A stretch of 64,000 bases of DNA from Allobosea vaviloviae. GTDB taxonomy: Bacteria > Pseudomonadota > Alphaproteobacteria > Rhizobiales > Beijerinckiaceae. Below, one piece after another: positions 1-8,637 of this stretch (the first letter of the stretch is position 1; each line of letters begins with the position of its first letter). The stretch is taken from positions 149,040 to 213,039 of the forward strand of contig NZ_LGSZ01000025.1 of NCBI RefSeq assembly GCF_001298265.1, written 5' to 3'. Below the pieces are notes generated by a model. It did no database searches and was not told the origin of the DNA. It saw only the letters and a program-made list of their open reading frames with translations. The position numbers and the translations under genes were made by a program.

Positions 1-1
1 C

Positions 2-964
2 GACGCGATGTCCAAGGCCTTCAGGCTCGACAACAAGACGGTCTACGTCACAGCCAGCATCGGCATCGCCATGGCGCCACATGACGGCGCGATGCCGGCA
101 GACCTGCTGCGCCATGCCGACACGGCGCTCTACAAGGCCAAGGCAGCCGGCCGCAACACGCTGATGTTCTTCAACCCGGCCATGGCCGAGGAGATGCTCG
201 AGCGCCACGAGATCGAGGTTGATCTGCGCAAGGCCTGCGAGGACGGCACGCTGGAGCTGTACTACCAGCCGATCCTGGATCTGCGGACCGGAGAGATCGT
301 CTCGCGCGAGGCGCTGATGCGCTGGCAGCACCCGACGCGGGGCATGGTGTCAGCCGGCCTGTTCATCCCCGTCGCGGAGCAATCCGGGCTGATCGCTGCG
401 ATCGGCGACTGGGCGATCCGCCAGGCCTGCAAGGATGCCGCCTCCTGGGAAAGTCATGTCGGCGTCTCCGTCAACGTCTCGCCGCTGCAGTTCCGCGAGC
501 CGCGCCGTATCGTCGAGACGGTGAAGGATGCGCTGATCGCATCGGGCCTCAACTCACGCAGGCTGACGCTCGAGGTCACCGAATCGCTGCTGATCGAGGA
601 CAACAAGACGACGCTCGGCGTGATCGACGAGTTGCGGACGCTTGGCGTGACCTTCGCCCTGGACGATTTCGGCACGGGTTATTCCTCGCTGGCCTATCTT
701 TCGACCTACCCCTTCGCGCAAGTGAAGATCGACCAGAGCTTCACCCGCACCGTCCATTCCAGCGAAGCCTCGAAAGCGATCATCGAAGCGGTCTGCCAGC
801 TCGCGCGCCGCCTCTCGATGAATGTCGTGGTCGAGGGCATCGAGACCGAGCAGCAGCGCATCGCCGTGCAGCTCCTGGGTGCGCAACGGGCCCAGGGCTA
901 TCTCTTCGGCAGGCCGGAGCCGCTGGCGAATTTCCTGCCGCGGAAAGACCGCAACGTCGCCTGA
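2..964 (+). CDS. GGDEF-EAL cyclic-di-GMP signalling protein, C-terminal part
   Basis: The 5' end lies outside the window; the reading frame is open to the left edge. The first ~50 visible residues are the tail of a GGDEF domain (ASIGIAMAP, then ADTALYKAKAAGRN). A complete EAL phosphodiesterase domain follows, with REALMRW, NVSPLQF, the metal-binding DDFGTGYSSLAYL, VKIDQSF, VVVEGIET and the terminal QGYLFGRPEP. All the metal and catalytic residues normally read from sequence are present, so c-di-GMP hydrolysis is likely. Whether the GGDEF half is active cannot be judged because its active-site loop is missing from the window. The protein ends before a ~260-base non-coding stretch, and the next gene has its own ribosome binding site. 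Confidence 0.93.
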   Translation, partial: DAMSKAFRLDNKTVYVTASIGIAMAPHDGAMPADLLRHADTALYKAKAAGRNTLMFFNPAMAEEMLERHEIEVDLRKACEDGTLELYYQPILDLRTGEIVSREALMRWQHPTRGMVSAGLFIPVAEQSGLIAAIGDWAIRQACKDAASWESHVGVSVNVSPLQFREPRRIVETVKDALIASGLNSRRLTLEVTESLLIEDNKTTLGVIDELRTLGVTFALDDFGTGYSSLAYLSTYPFAQVKIDQSFTRTVHSSEASKAIIEAVCQLARRLSMNVVVEGIETEQQRIAVQLLGAQRAQGYLFGRPEPLANFLPRKDRNVA

Positions 965-1223
965 GAGGCGGCGCGGCAGCCAAGGCCGGTCGGCCGGCGC
1001 GGAATGCTCCGCATCGAGCCAGCGCTTCCAATCCATGTTACGGCTGATACGGCCTTGATTCCGCTCATCGGGCAGCGCATCTGCGTCCTTGGAATTCCTC
1101 CGCGTCCTTGCAATCCGTCAGCAGCCTGGGAGCCAGCATGATCCTGCCCGACAGCCGGCTCCCTTGCCGGTCCGGCCCGTCGAACCTTTCGGACCTTCTC
1201 TCATGGACGCGGGGAGGAACGGC

Positions 1224-2684
1224 GTGAGCGAGGGCGCGGCATCAGCCGGCACGCCTCCGGCTCTGACCCCGGATCTCTGCGTGATCGGGGCCGGCACGGC
1301 GGGGCTTGCCGTCGCGACGGCTGCGGCCGCCTTCGGGGTCTCGGTCGTGATCGTCGAACGCGACCGCATGGGCGGCCATGCCGGCGGCAGCGCCGTGATG
1401 GCGCTCGCGGCTGCCGCTGCCCGGGCGCAGGCCGTTCGCGAGGCGCGACGCTTCGGCGTCGTGACAGGCGAGCCGCAGGTCAACGACGCGCAACTCCACG
1501 ACCATGTCCAGCGCGTGCTCGCGGCTGCAGCGCCCAACACCTCGGCGCAACGCATGACGGCGCTGGGCGCCGTGGTGATCGCGGGCGAAGCCCGTTTCGT
1601 CAGCCGCAGCACCGTCGCGGTCGGCGCGCAGACGATCAAGGCGCGCCGCTTCGTGATCGCGACCGGCGCACGTACCGTCGCTCCGCCGATCCCGGGGCTG
1701 GAGACCGTCCCCTTCCTGACCGATGCCAGTCTGGCGAGCGCGACACGCCGGCCCGAGCGCCTCATCGTGCTCGGCGGCAGCGCGACCGGCGTCGCGGTCG
1801 CACAGGCGATGGCGCGCCTTGGCAGCCAGGTCACGCTCGTCGAATCCACGAGCCTGCTCGCGGGCGACGACCCCGAGGCGGTCGCGATCCTGCGCCGGGC
1901 GCTGCTGCGCGAGGGGGTGGTCCTGCATGAGCAGGCGCAACTGCTGCGGGCGCAATCGGTCCGTGGCGGCTTGCGGCTCGCCATCGCCGGGCTCGATGGC
2001 GGCGCCGAGCACATCATCGGGGGCACGCATCTCCTGCTCGCGACCAGCCGGACGCCGGCAATCGAAACGCTCGACCTCGAGCTGGCCGGCGTCGTCAGCG
2101 ATGCAGGGGGCGTCCGCGTCGATCGGCAGTTGCGCAGCACGAATCGTCGCGTCTATGCCATCGGCGACTGCGTAAGCGGCTCGGTCGGCGGTGTCGGCGG
2201 CGGGCCGATCGCCGAGGAGCACGCCCGTCTGGTCTTGCGCCATGCGCTGTTTCGCCAGCGCGGCCGGTTCGACGCGACGGCCGTCCCCCGTGTCACGCAG
2301 ACCCAGCCGGAGCTTGCCAGCCTCGGCCTGTCCGAGGAGCAGGCGCGCGCGCAGGCCGGAGCCATCCGCGTGCTGCGCTGGCCCTATGCCGAAAGTGAGC
2401 GCGCCCAGGCCGAGCGCGAGACCGAGGGGTTCGTCAAGCTCGTCACCGACGCAAAGGGCCGCGTGCTCGGCGTCACGATCGTCGGGGCACGGGCGGGCGA
2501 TCTGATCGCGACCTGGGCGCTGGCGCTGAAGACGGGCACGAGCGCCACGGCCATGGCGGAGCTGATGATGCCGTATCCGACCCTGTCCGACGTCTCGAAG
2601 CGGGCGGCGACCTCGTTCCTCATGCCGCTGGCTGCAAAACCCGCCTTGCGCCGCCTCATCGGCTTCCTGCGCCGTTTCGGGTAG
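1224..2684 (+). CDS. FAD-dependent pyridine nucleotide-disulfide oxidoreductase family protein lacking the redox disulfide
   Basis: The fold is that of dihydrolipoamide dehydrogenase and mercuric reductase: N-terminal FAD dinucleotide-binding motif (VIGAGTAG, about residues 20-27), a second nucleotide-binding motif (VLGGSATGVAVAQAMARLG), the FAD-ribityl motif YAIGDC and a C-terminal dimerisation domain. Where family members carry CxxxxC after the first FAD helix, this protein reads MGGHAGGSAVMA, placing Ala and Val at the two cysteine positions. The C-terminal HxHPTxSE active-site motif is replaced by MPYPTLSD. Disulfide exchange chemistry is therefore unlikely; NAD(P)H-dependent electron transfer through FAD remains possible. 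The GTG start at 1224 is chosen because GGGGAGGA lies 5 bases upstream; ATG at 1203 is in frame but has no ribosome binding site. The gene is followed after 11 bases by a sensor kinase. Confidence 0.88.
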   Translation: MSEGAASAGTPPALTPDLCVIGAGTAGLAVATAAAAFGVSVVIVERDRMGGHAGGSAVMALAAAAARAQAVREARRFGVVTGEPQVNDAQLHDHVQRVLAAAAPNTSAQRMTALGAVVIAGEARFVSRSTVAVGAQTIKARRFVIATGARTVAPPIPGLETVPFLTDASLASATRRPERLIVLGGSATGVAVAQAMARLGSQVTLVESTSLLAGDDPEAVAILRRALLREGVVLHEQAQLLRAQSVRGGLRLAIAGLDGGAEHIIGGTHLLLATSRTPAIETLDLELAGVVSDAGGVRVDRQLRSTNRRVYAIGDCVSGSVGGVGGGPIAEEHARLVLRHALFRQRGRFDATAVPRVTQTQPELASLGLSEEQARAQAGAIRVLRWPYAESERAQAERETEGFVKLVTDAKGRVLGVTIVGARAGDLIATWALALKTGTSATAMAELMMPYPTLSDVSKRAATSFLMPLAAKPALRRLIGFLRRFG

Positions 2685-2695
2685 GATCGAAGCCG

Positions 2696-4156
2696 ATGCA
2701 GCACCACACGCCCAACAGGAACCAGCTTTCCATCAGCCTGCCGCGCGGCCTGACGCGGCTCGGGCTCTCAGCCAAGCTGCTCGTCCTGACGGTTCTGTTC
2801 GTGATGCTGGCGGAAGTGCTGATCTATCTGCCGTCAGTCGCCAATTTCCGGCGCAACTGGCTCAACGACAGGCTGGCGGCGGCACAGATCGCCGTGCTCG
2901 TGCTGGAGGGCGCCCCGCAGGACGGCCTGCCCGAGGGCAGCGAGAATCGCCTGCTGATGGGCGTCGGCGCCCGCGCCATTGCGGCGCGCGTCGGAGGCGC
3001 CCGCCGCCTGCTCACCCTCGATTCGATGCCCCCTGCTGCCGTGTCGCGCACTGTCGATCTGCGCAGTCTCGGCTGGGTCGACGCGATCGGCGAGGCGCTG
3101 GACACGCTGGTGCTGCCGCCTGCGAAAATGCCGATCCGGGTCATCGGCGAGGCGGTCGGCGGCGCCGACTTCGTCGAACTCGTCATCGACGAAGCGCCGC
3201 TGCAGCGCGCGATGCTGAAATTCTCGACCAATCTGCTGCTGCTCTCGCTGCTGATCTCGGGGCTGACGGCGGTCGCGGTCTATATCGCGCTCAACTGGAT
3301 GATCGTGGATCCCATCCGCCAGCTCGCCGCCAATGTCATGGAATTCGAGGCCGATCCGGAGAACCCGCACCGGATCATCGAGCCGACGCAGCGGGCAGAC
3401 GAGATCGGCGAGGCCCAGCGCGCGCTCGCCCGCATGCAGATGACGCTCGCGGGCGAACTGCGCACCAAGAAGCACCTCGCCGAACTCGGCCTCGCGGTCA
3501 GCAAGATCAACCACGATCTGCGCAACATGCTGGCGGCGGCGCAATTGATGTCGGATCGGCTCGTCGACACCCGCGACGCCAAGATCAAGCGTTTCGCGCC
3601 GCGGCTGATCGCGACGCTCGGCCGCGCCATCGACTTCTGCCAGGCGACTCTGGCCTATGGCCGCGCGGCGGAGGCGACGCCGGTGCTGAAGGACGTCGGC
3701 TTGCGCCAACTCGTGGCGGAGCAGGCCGACATGCTCGGCCTCGCCGAGGCGGCCATGGTCACGTTCAGCAACGAGGTTCCCGCCGATCTGATCGCGCCTT
3801 GCGATCCCGACCAGATGGCCCGCGTCCTGCTCAACCTGATGCGCAATTCGGTGCAGGCGCTGACCCAGGCCGGGGCTGAGGAAGGCGGCCGGCCGACGCT
3901 GAGGGTCAAGGCCGAGCGCGACAACGGCTCGATCATCCTGCGCGTGGCCGATAACGGCCCCGGCGTGCCGGAGCGGGCGCGGGCAAACCTGTTCCAGGCC
4001 TTTCGCGGCTCCGTGACGCCCGGAGGAACCGGGCTCGGCCTTGCCGTTGCAGCCGAACTGGTGCGGCTGCACGGCGGCACGATCGCGCTCGAGCCCTCGG
4101 ACACCGGCGCTGTCTTCATGGTGACGCTACCGGGACGTCGGCAGGCGGCGGCCTGA
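2696..4156 (+). CDS. HAMP-domain sensor histidine kinase
   Basis: A 486-residue membrane kinase. Two hydrophobic segments (about residues 24-48 and 178-203) flank a ~130-residue periplasmic sensing region, then a HAMP linker starts at VDPIRQLA. The phospho-acceptor histidine is H273 in INHDLRN, followed by the N box (LLNLMRNSVQAL), G1 box (VADNGPGVP) and the glycine-rich GGTGLGLAVA of the ATPase domain. The HDLRN form resembles NtrB/FixL-like kinases rather than EnvZ-like ones. No response regulator is adjacent; the upstream neighbour is the flavin oxidoreductase, 11 bases away, so the two are probably cotranscribed. A link between flavin or quinone redox state and the kinase is only an inference from this pairing. 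Confidence 0.9.
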   Translation: MQHHTPNRNQLSISLPRGLTRLGLSAKLLVLTVLFVMLAEVLIYLPSVANFRRNWLNDRLAAAQIAVLVLEGAPQDGLPEGSENRLLMGVGARAIAARVGGARRLLTLDSMPPAAVSRTVDLRSLGWVDAIGEALDTLVLPPAKMPIRVIGEAVGGADFVELVIDEAPLQRAMLKFSTNLLLLSLLISGLTAVAVYIALNWMIVDPIRQLAANVMEFEADPENPHRIIEPTQRADEIGEAQRALARMQMTLAGELRTKKHLAELGLAVSKINHDLRNMLAAAQLMSDRLVDTRDAKIKRFAPRLIATLGRAIDFCQATLAYGRAAEATPVLKDVGLRQLVAEQADMLGLAEAAMVTFSNEVPADLIAPCDPDQMARVLLNLMRNSVQALTQAGAEEGGRPTLRVKAERDNGSIILRVADNGPGVPERARANLFQAFRGSVTPGGTGLGLAVAAELVRLHGGTIALEPSDTGAVFMVTLPGRRQAAA

Positions 4157-4162
4157 TGCGGC

Positions 4163-4792
4163 CTACTGGCTCGCCCAGATCACGCGGGCCATGAAGGCGA
4201 TCTCGGAGAGATTCAGGCTGCGGTCGGCATGGGCGGGATTGAGCGAGGCAAGCTCGATGGTCTTTGCGGTCTGACGCTTGAGCTGCTTGGCCAAGACCTC
4301 GCCCTCGACGGTCTTGACCACGACGCGGTCGCCACGGCGCACGGTCGCGGTCGGCGAGACGATGATGGTGTCGCCGTCGCGATAGAGCGGCAGCATCGAA
4401 TCGCCGGAAATCTCGAGCGCATAGGCCTTCTCGTCGGCCACGCCGGGAAAGGCGACCTCCTCCCAGCCGGTGCCGACAGGGAAGCCGCCATCGTCGAAGA
4501 ACCCGCCCGAGCCCGCCTGGGCGAAGCCGATCAAGGGAATCGTGCGGGCAGGCGCCGCGCCGCGCCGCATCACAACGCTCATGAACTCGTCGAGGGATGC
4601 ACCCGTCGCCTGAAGGATCTTGGCGATCGATTCGGTCGAGGGCCAGCGCTCGCGCCCGTCCGGCCCGATCCGCTTCGAGCGGTTGAAGGTGGTAGCGTCG
4701 AGCCCGGCCTTGCGCGCCAGCCCCGAGGCGGTGAAACCATAGCGCTGGGCGAGCGCGTCGATGGCGCTCCAGATCTGGTCGTGGGACAGCAC
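4163..4792 (-). CDS. XRE-HTH / S24 peptidase-type transcriptional repressor
   Basis: The N-terminal ~65 residues form a helix-turn-helix (GFTASGLARKAGLDATTFNRS) and the C-terminal half is a LexA/CI-type S24 autoproteolytic domain. The putative nucleophile serine is in ISGDSMLP, the general-base lysine in GEVLAKQLKR, and an Ala-Gly cleavage-like site sits in GFAQAGSGG. The GTG start at 4792 has GAGG 8 bases upstream and gives the N terminus VLSHDQIW. A TTG start at 4834 is possible but has a poor ribosome site and would abut an inverted repeat. The repressor family is known for phage CI and for stress regulators; no prophage genes are nearby, so a chromosomal stress or housekeeping regulator is more likely. 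Confidence 0.85.
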   Translation of the reverse strand: MLSHDQIWSAIDALAQRYGFTASGLARKAGLDATTFNRSKRIGPDGRERWPSTESIAKILQATGASLDEFMSVVMRRGAAPARTIPLIGFAQAGSGGFFDDGGFPVGTGWEEVAFPGVADEKAYALEISGDSMLPLYRDGDTIIVSPTATVRRGDRVVVKTVEGEVLAKQLKRQTAKTIELASLNPAHADRSLNLSEIAFMARVIWASQ

Positions 4793-4835
4793 CGCGGAGG
4801 CCTCGCGAAGGATGTTGCCGGTAGGCGGGGACAAA

Positions 4836-4855
4836 GATAGGAAATATCCCCTATC
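4836..4855. promoter_or_regulatory. Inverted repeat upstream of S24 repressor, probable auto-operator
   Basis: GATAGG (4836-4841) and CCTATC (4850-4855) are perfect inverted 6-base arms around an 8-base AT-rich spacer, 44 bases upstream of the chosen repressor start. The position and symmetry fit an operator bound by the HTH/S24 repressor itself. It also lies upstream of the plus-strand DUF952-pyrD unit, so both directions could be controlled. Function is inferred. Confidence 0.45.
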
Positions 4856-4957
4856 AGATAAGATTTCAATCTGATTTCCGCCGTGATGCGGATAAAATTT
4901 GCCGAAGCGTCCTCACAGTCGCTATGCCCTCCGCAGGCTTCACCTGCGAGGTTTTGC

Positions 4958-5302
4958 GTGCCCCTCATCTACAAGATCTGCCCCGAGACCCTGTGGCGCG
5001 ATGCCGAGGCCGCCGGGCGCTTTGCCGGCGCCGCGATCGATCTCACCGACGGCTACATCCACCTCTCGACGGGTGCACAGCTGCGGGAGACCGTGGCCAA
5101 GCACTTCGCCGGCCAGCGGGGGCTGCTGCTGATCGCGGTCGACGACGCGGCACTGGGCGAGGCGCTGCGCTACGAGCCCTCGCGCGGCGGCGCGCTGTTC
5201 CCGCATCTCTATGCGGCGCTCGATCCAAAGGCCGTGCGCTGGGTGGCGCCTCTGCCGCAGGACGCAGATGGGCGGCACATCGTTCCGGAGGACATTGCGT
5301 GA
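4958..5302 (+). CDS. DUF952 family protein
   Basis: A 114-residue soluble protein of the DUF952 family ([10 protein letters not shown] near the start, [25 protein letters not shown]). Its biochemical role is not established; the fold is thought to resemble ADP-ribosyl-transfer-related small domains. The GTG start at 4958 is preceded by GAGG at a good distance, while the longer open frame from 4883 has no ribosome site. The stop overlaps the GTG start of pyrD (GTGA), so the two are translationally coupled, a gene order common in Hyphomicrobiales. Confidence 0.85.
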   Translation: MPLIYKICPETLWRDAEAAGRFAGAAIDLTDGYIHLSTGAQLRETVAKHFAGQRGLLLIAVDDAALGEALRYEPSRGGALFPHLYAALDPKAVRWVAPLPQDADGRHIVPEDIA

Positions 5303-6387
5303 TCGGCTCCCTGTTCAATCTCGCCCGGCCGCTGATCCACCGGATGGATGCCGAGACCGCGCATCGTCTGACGGTGGCGGCTCTCGCCGCCGCCCCGTCC
5401 CTGCGGCCGGCTGCCGATGATCCGGTGCTCGCCACCGAGGCCTTCGGACTGTCGTTCTCCAATCCCGTCGGGCTCGCGGCGGGTTTCGACAAGCATGCCG
5501 AAGCGGTCGATGGCGCGCTCGGTCTCGGCTTCGGCTTCGTCGAGGTCGGCGGCGTCACCCCCCTGCCCCAGCCCGGCAACCCGAAGCCGCGTGTCTTCCG
5601 CCTGATCGAGGATGCGGCGGTGATCAACCGTTACGGCCTCAACAGCGACGGCATGGAGGTGGTGGCGCAGCGTCTGGCGGCACGGCGCGCGCGCGGCGGC
5701 ATCGTCGGCGTCAATCTCGGCGCCAACAAGGAATCGGCCGACCGCGCCGCCGATTACGCCGTGCTGACGCGCAGGCTCCCTCCGGTCACCGACTTCCTGA
5801 CGGTCAACGTCTCCTCACCCAACACGCCGGGCCTGCGCGACCTGCAGGCGGAATCGGCTCTCGACGACCTGATCGCCAGGGCGATCGAGGCCCGAGACGA
5901 GGCCGCGAACGGCGGACGCCGCACCCCGATGCTGCTCAAGATCGCCCCCGATCTGACCCTGCCGGAGCTCGACGGCATGGTCGCGGTGGCGCGCCGGCGC
6001 GGCATCGACGGCATGATCGTCTCCAATACGACGATCGCGCGTGCGGAGACCCTGCGCAGCCCGGCCAAGAACGAGACCGGCGGGCTCTCGGGCAAGCCGC
6101 TTTTCACCGCCTCGACGCGGCTGCTCGCCGAGACCTTCCTGCGGGTCGAGCGCCAGTTTCCGCTGATCGGCGTCGGCGGCATCGATTCGGCCGCGACTGC
6201 TTTCGCCAAGATCCGCGCCGGCGCCGATCTCGTGCAGTTCTACTCGGCGATGGTGTTCCAGGGGCCGGGGCTGGTGAAGGCGGTCAAGGCGGGCTTGGCC
6301 GCCGAGGCGCGCAAGGCCGGGCTGTCGAAGCTCGCTGCGATGGTCGGGCGCGATGCGGCCGCGATCGCGCGGGGAGAAGCCATCTGA
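5299..6387 (+). CDS. pyrD: Dihydroorotate dehydrogenase (quinone), class 2
   Basis: Catalyses dihydroorotate to orotate, the fourth step of pyrimidine synthesis, passing electrons from FMN to membrane quinone. The 362-residue length and N-terminal helix region ([18 protein letters not shown]) are typical of membrane-associated class 2 enzymes. FMN and substrate motifs are present in order: [44 protein letters not shown] carrying the catalytic serine, [26 protein letters not shown] and the phosphate-binding end [16 protein letters not shown]. It starts with GTG overlapping the stop of the DUF952 gene. Confidence 0.97.
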   Translation: MIGSLFNLARPLIHRMDAETAHRLTVAALAAAPSLRPAADDPVLATEAFGLSFSNPVGLAAGFDKHAEAVDGALGLGFGFVEVGGVTPLPQPGNPKPRVFRLIEDAAVINRYGLNSDGMEVVAQRLAARRARGGIVGVNLGANKESADRAADYAVLTRRLPPVTDFLTVNVSSPNTPGLRDLQAESALDDLIARAIEARDEAANGGRRTPMLLKIAPDLTLPELDGMVAVARRRGIDGMIVSNTTIARAETLRSPAKNETGGLSGKPLFTASTRLLAETFLRVERQFPLIGVGGIDSAATAFAKIRAGADLVQFYSAMVFQGPGLVKAVKAGLAAEARKAGLSKLAAMVGRDAAAIARGEAI

Positions 6388-6501
6388 GCCATCCGCTGCT
6401 CCTGCGAAGGCGCCGGCCAAGGCGCGCGCTCGAAGCCCTTGTTCGAAGCCCTTGCCCCAGCGTCGCCGCTGTCCTATCCGCCAGCGTGAACCTAACAGTT
6501 T

Positions 6502-7539
6502 GTGTCAACGCACGCTGTCGTCGATCGACATAGCGTGCAGGTCGCGCAAGCGATCGAAGAGGGCCTTGCTTTGCTGCGTATCGACTGGAAGAAGCTTGTC
6601 TCGGGCGCATTCCCGCCCGCCTTGCTGATCGCAGCCATTCTCGGCGCCATGCTCTGGCACCAGCATGACAGTCTGGAAAAGGTGGCGGAGCGCGACCGGG
6701 GAACGCAGATGCGTCTCGTCGGCTCGCTGCTCGGGTCCAGCTTCGACCAGGCGGCGAAGTTTTCGCTCTCGCTGGCGGAATCCTTCGCCCGCAATCCGCA
6801 GATCCGCGAGGCGGCGGCGGCCGGCGACCGGGCAAGGCTCGAAGCCCTCGCCGAGGACGCCTATCAATACCTGAACCGTCAGGCCAGCGTGCAGATCTTC
6901 GGCTTCCACTCGCCGGACCTGCGCTACCTGCTGCGCATGCATCGCCCCGACCAGTATGGCGACGACATCTCTTCGTTCCGCGCCATGGTCGTCGCCGCCA
7001 ATCGCCTGCGCCGGGCACAGACGGGGGTCGAGATCGGGGTCGCCGGGATCGGTATTCGCGGCGTAGCGCCCGTCGAGCAAGCGGGAGAGCTGGTCGGCAC
7101 CTGGGAAGCGGGGCTCGACATCCGCCCCCTGCTCGACCTCGTCAAGACCTCCACCAATACCGAGATTGCCGTGGTGGCGGCGCATTCGCTGAGCGGTGTT
7201 CCGCTCGATCCGAAACTGCCCGCGGTCGGCGACCTCACCATCATGGCGTCGACCAACGATTCCTTGTTCTCCAGTTTCCTGCGCGCCTATCCGACGAAGC
7301 CTCTTCGCGATATCGAGATTGCCACGCGCAGGTTCGACGGCCGGGCCTATGGCGTCATGGCGCAACCGCTCGTCGACTTCTCCGGCCGTCTCATCGGCCT
7401 GACGCTCGTGCTGAAGGAAGAACCGAACGCCGACTGGCGCCGTCTCATGACCGAGCTGTGGGTCATCGCACTGTGCGGGGGCATCATCGCCTTCGTCGGC
7501 TTCCTCGTCCTGGCCCGCAAGCGCCGGCAGGCGGCGTGA
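6502..7539 (+). CDS. Cache-like periplasmic sensor protein with two membrane segments and no output domain
   Basis: A 345-residue protein with one membrane helix near residues 37-53 and another near 319-338. The ~265 residues between lie in the periplasm and look like a double-Cache sensor (long N-terminal helix LVGSLLGSSFDQAAKFSLSL, then QIFGFHSPDLRYLLRMHRPDQYGDD, then VEIGVAGIGIRGVAPV). Chemoreceptors and kinases with this architecture continue into HAMP and signalling domains; here only ~7 basic residues follow the last helix. The stop codon overlaps the start of the ion-channel gene downstream (TGATG). The GTG start at 6502 is uncertain: no clear ribosome site, and TTG at 6571 preceded by GAAGAGGG is an alternative. 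A ligand-sensing partner of the channel is the natural hypothesis. Confidence 0.8.
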   Translation: MSTHAVVDRHSVQVAQAIEEGLALLRIDWKKLVSGAFPPALLIAAILGAMLWHQHDSLEKVAERDRGTQMRLVGSLLGSSFDQAAKFSLSLAESFARNPQIREAAAAGDRARLEALAEDAYQYLNRQASVQIFGFHSPDLRYLLRMHRPDQYGDDISSFRAMVVAANRLRRAQTGVEIGVAGIGIRGVAPVEQAGELVGTWEAGLDIRPLLDLVKTSTNTEIAVVAAHSLSGVPLDPKLPAVGDLTIMASTNDSLFSSFLRAYPTKPLRDIEIATRRFDGRAYGVMAQPLVDFSGRLIGLTLVLKEEPNADWRRLMTELWVIALCGGIIAFVGFLVLARKRRQAA

Positions 7540-8606
7540 TGTACCGCCTCGCGCTGCTTCTCATGCTGATGATCGGGCTCGGTTCCGGCGCGCATGCCGA
7601 GGAGCCCGCCGCCGGCAGCCCAACCACGCTGCCGACGGGTGTGGAGCTGCCGGTGAGAGTGCGCGTCGCGATGCGCGTCCTCAACGTGCTCGAGATCAAG
7701 GAGGTCGCCGGTCAGGGGCGACTGCATGTCGAACTGACCCAGCGCTGGCACGACCCGCGGGTCGCTTTCGATGGCATTGCCCGAGGGCTCTCTCGACAGG
7801 ACCGTGTCGGCGACGAGGCCGACGAGCATCTCAAGACGATCTGGACGCCTGGCCTCTCGCTCGACAACCAGATCGGCGACAAGGATTCGCGTACCGTCGC
7901 ATTGTCGGTGCATGCCAATGGCGACGTCATGCTGATCGAACGGTTCGAAAGCGATTTCCGCTTTCGCATGAACATGGACGCCTTTCCCTTCGACCAGCAG
8001 AGCCTGACGCTATCGCTGTCCCTGCCGCGCTATGCGCAGCAGGACGCGGTCATCCTCACGACCGAAGCCGACCGCCAGTTCTCCGGCGTCGACAGCAACC
8101 TCTCCGTGGTGGACTGGCGGCCAGCGGGTCTGCGCTTCTCGAACGACCTCGTGATGGGATGGAATGCCCGCTCCTACTCCCGATTGAACGCGACCGTCAC
8201 GATCGCACGCGATGCCGAACGCTACCTGCTGCGGGTGTTCATACCGATCATGGCCGTCCTGGCGGTCTCGCTGTTCGTGCTCTGGTCGCCGGGGCTGAAG
8301 GAGCAGGACAAGGGCGGGCTGATCTTCTCGTCGCTTCTGGCACTGGCCGCGATCAGCTTCACCTTCGAATCGAGCTTTCCGGGCTCGATCTCGCTCAACA
8401 CGCCCATCGCCCAGATGATCTCGCTCGGCTATCTCTATCTCATCGCGGTGCTGATGTTCGAGATCATGCTATCGGTCGCGATCGCCAATTCTCAATGGCG
8501 CTGGAGCGCACACGCGGCCGACCTGCGCCTGCATCTGCGCTGGGCGCTACCGGCAATCATGCTGATCATCTGCGTGGGGGCCGCCATCCGGGCCCTGCCC
8601 GGCTGA
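7539..8606 (+). CDS. Bacterial pentameric ligand-gated ion channel (Cys-loop/Pro-loop receptor family)
   Basis: A 355-residue protein with a cleavable signal peptide (cleavage near AHA|EE, residue 20), a ~200-residue extracellular beta-rich domain and four C-terminal helices. The hallmark FPFD of the pro-loop is at residues 149-152 (MDAFPFDQQSLTLSLSL); the flanking cysteines of animal receptors are absent, as in other bacterial members. M1 is about 229-251, M2 259-280 (GGLIFSSLLALAAISFTF, the pore helix, preceded by KEQDK), M3 290-316 and M4 333-352. Bacterial relatives such as GLIC and ELIC are cation channels of the inner membrane opened by protons or small amines; the ligand here is unknown. 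It is translationally coupled to the upstream Cache protein, which may supply or modify ligand sensing. Confidence 0.9.
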   Translation: MYRLALLLMLMIGLGSGAHAEEPAAGSPTTLPTGVELPVRVRVAMRVLNVLEIKEVAGQGRLHVELTQRWHDPRVAFDGIARGLSRQDRVGDEADEHLKTIWTPGLSLDNQIGDKDSRTVALSVHANGDVMLIERFESDFRFRMNMDAFPFDQQSLTLSLSLPRYAQQDAVILTTEADRQFSGVDSNLSVVDWRPAGLRFSNDLVMGWNARSYSRLNATVTIARDAERYLLRVFIPIMAVLAVSLFVLWSPGLKEQDKGGLIFSSLLALAAISFTFESSFPGSISLNTPIAQMISLGYLYLIAVLMFEIMLSVAIANSQWRWSAHAADLRLHLRWALPAIMLIICVGAAIRALPG

Positions 8607-8637
8607 CGGCGACGCTAAGCAGGGGCAACCCGACGGA

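Noticed and set aside
4163..4792. S24 repressor as evidence of a prophage
   Set aside because: No integrase, structural, lysis or Cro-like genes are nearby; neighbours are housekeeping genes.
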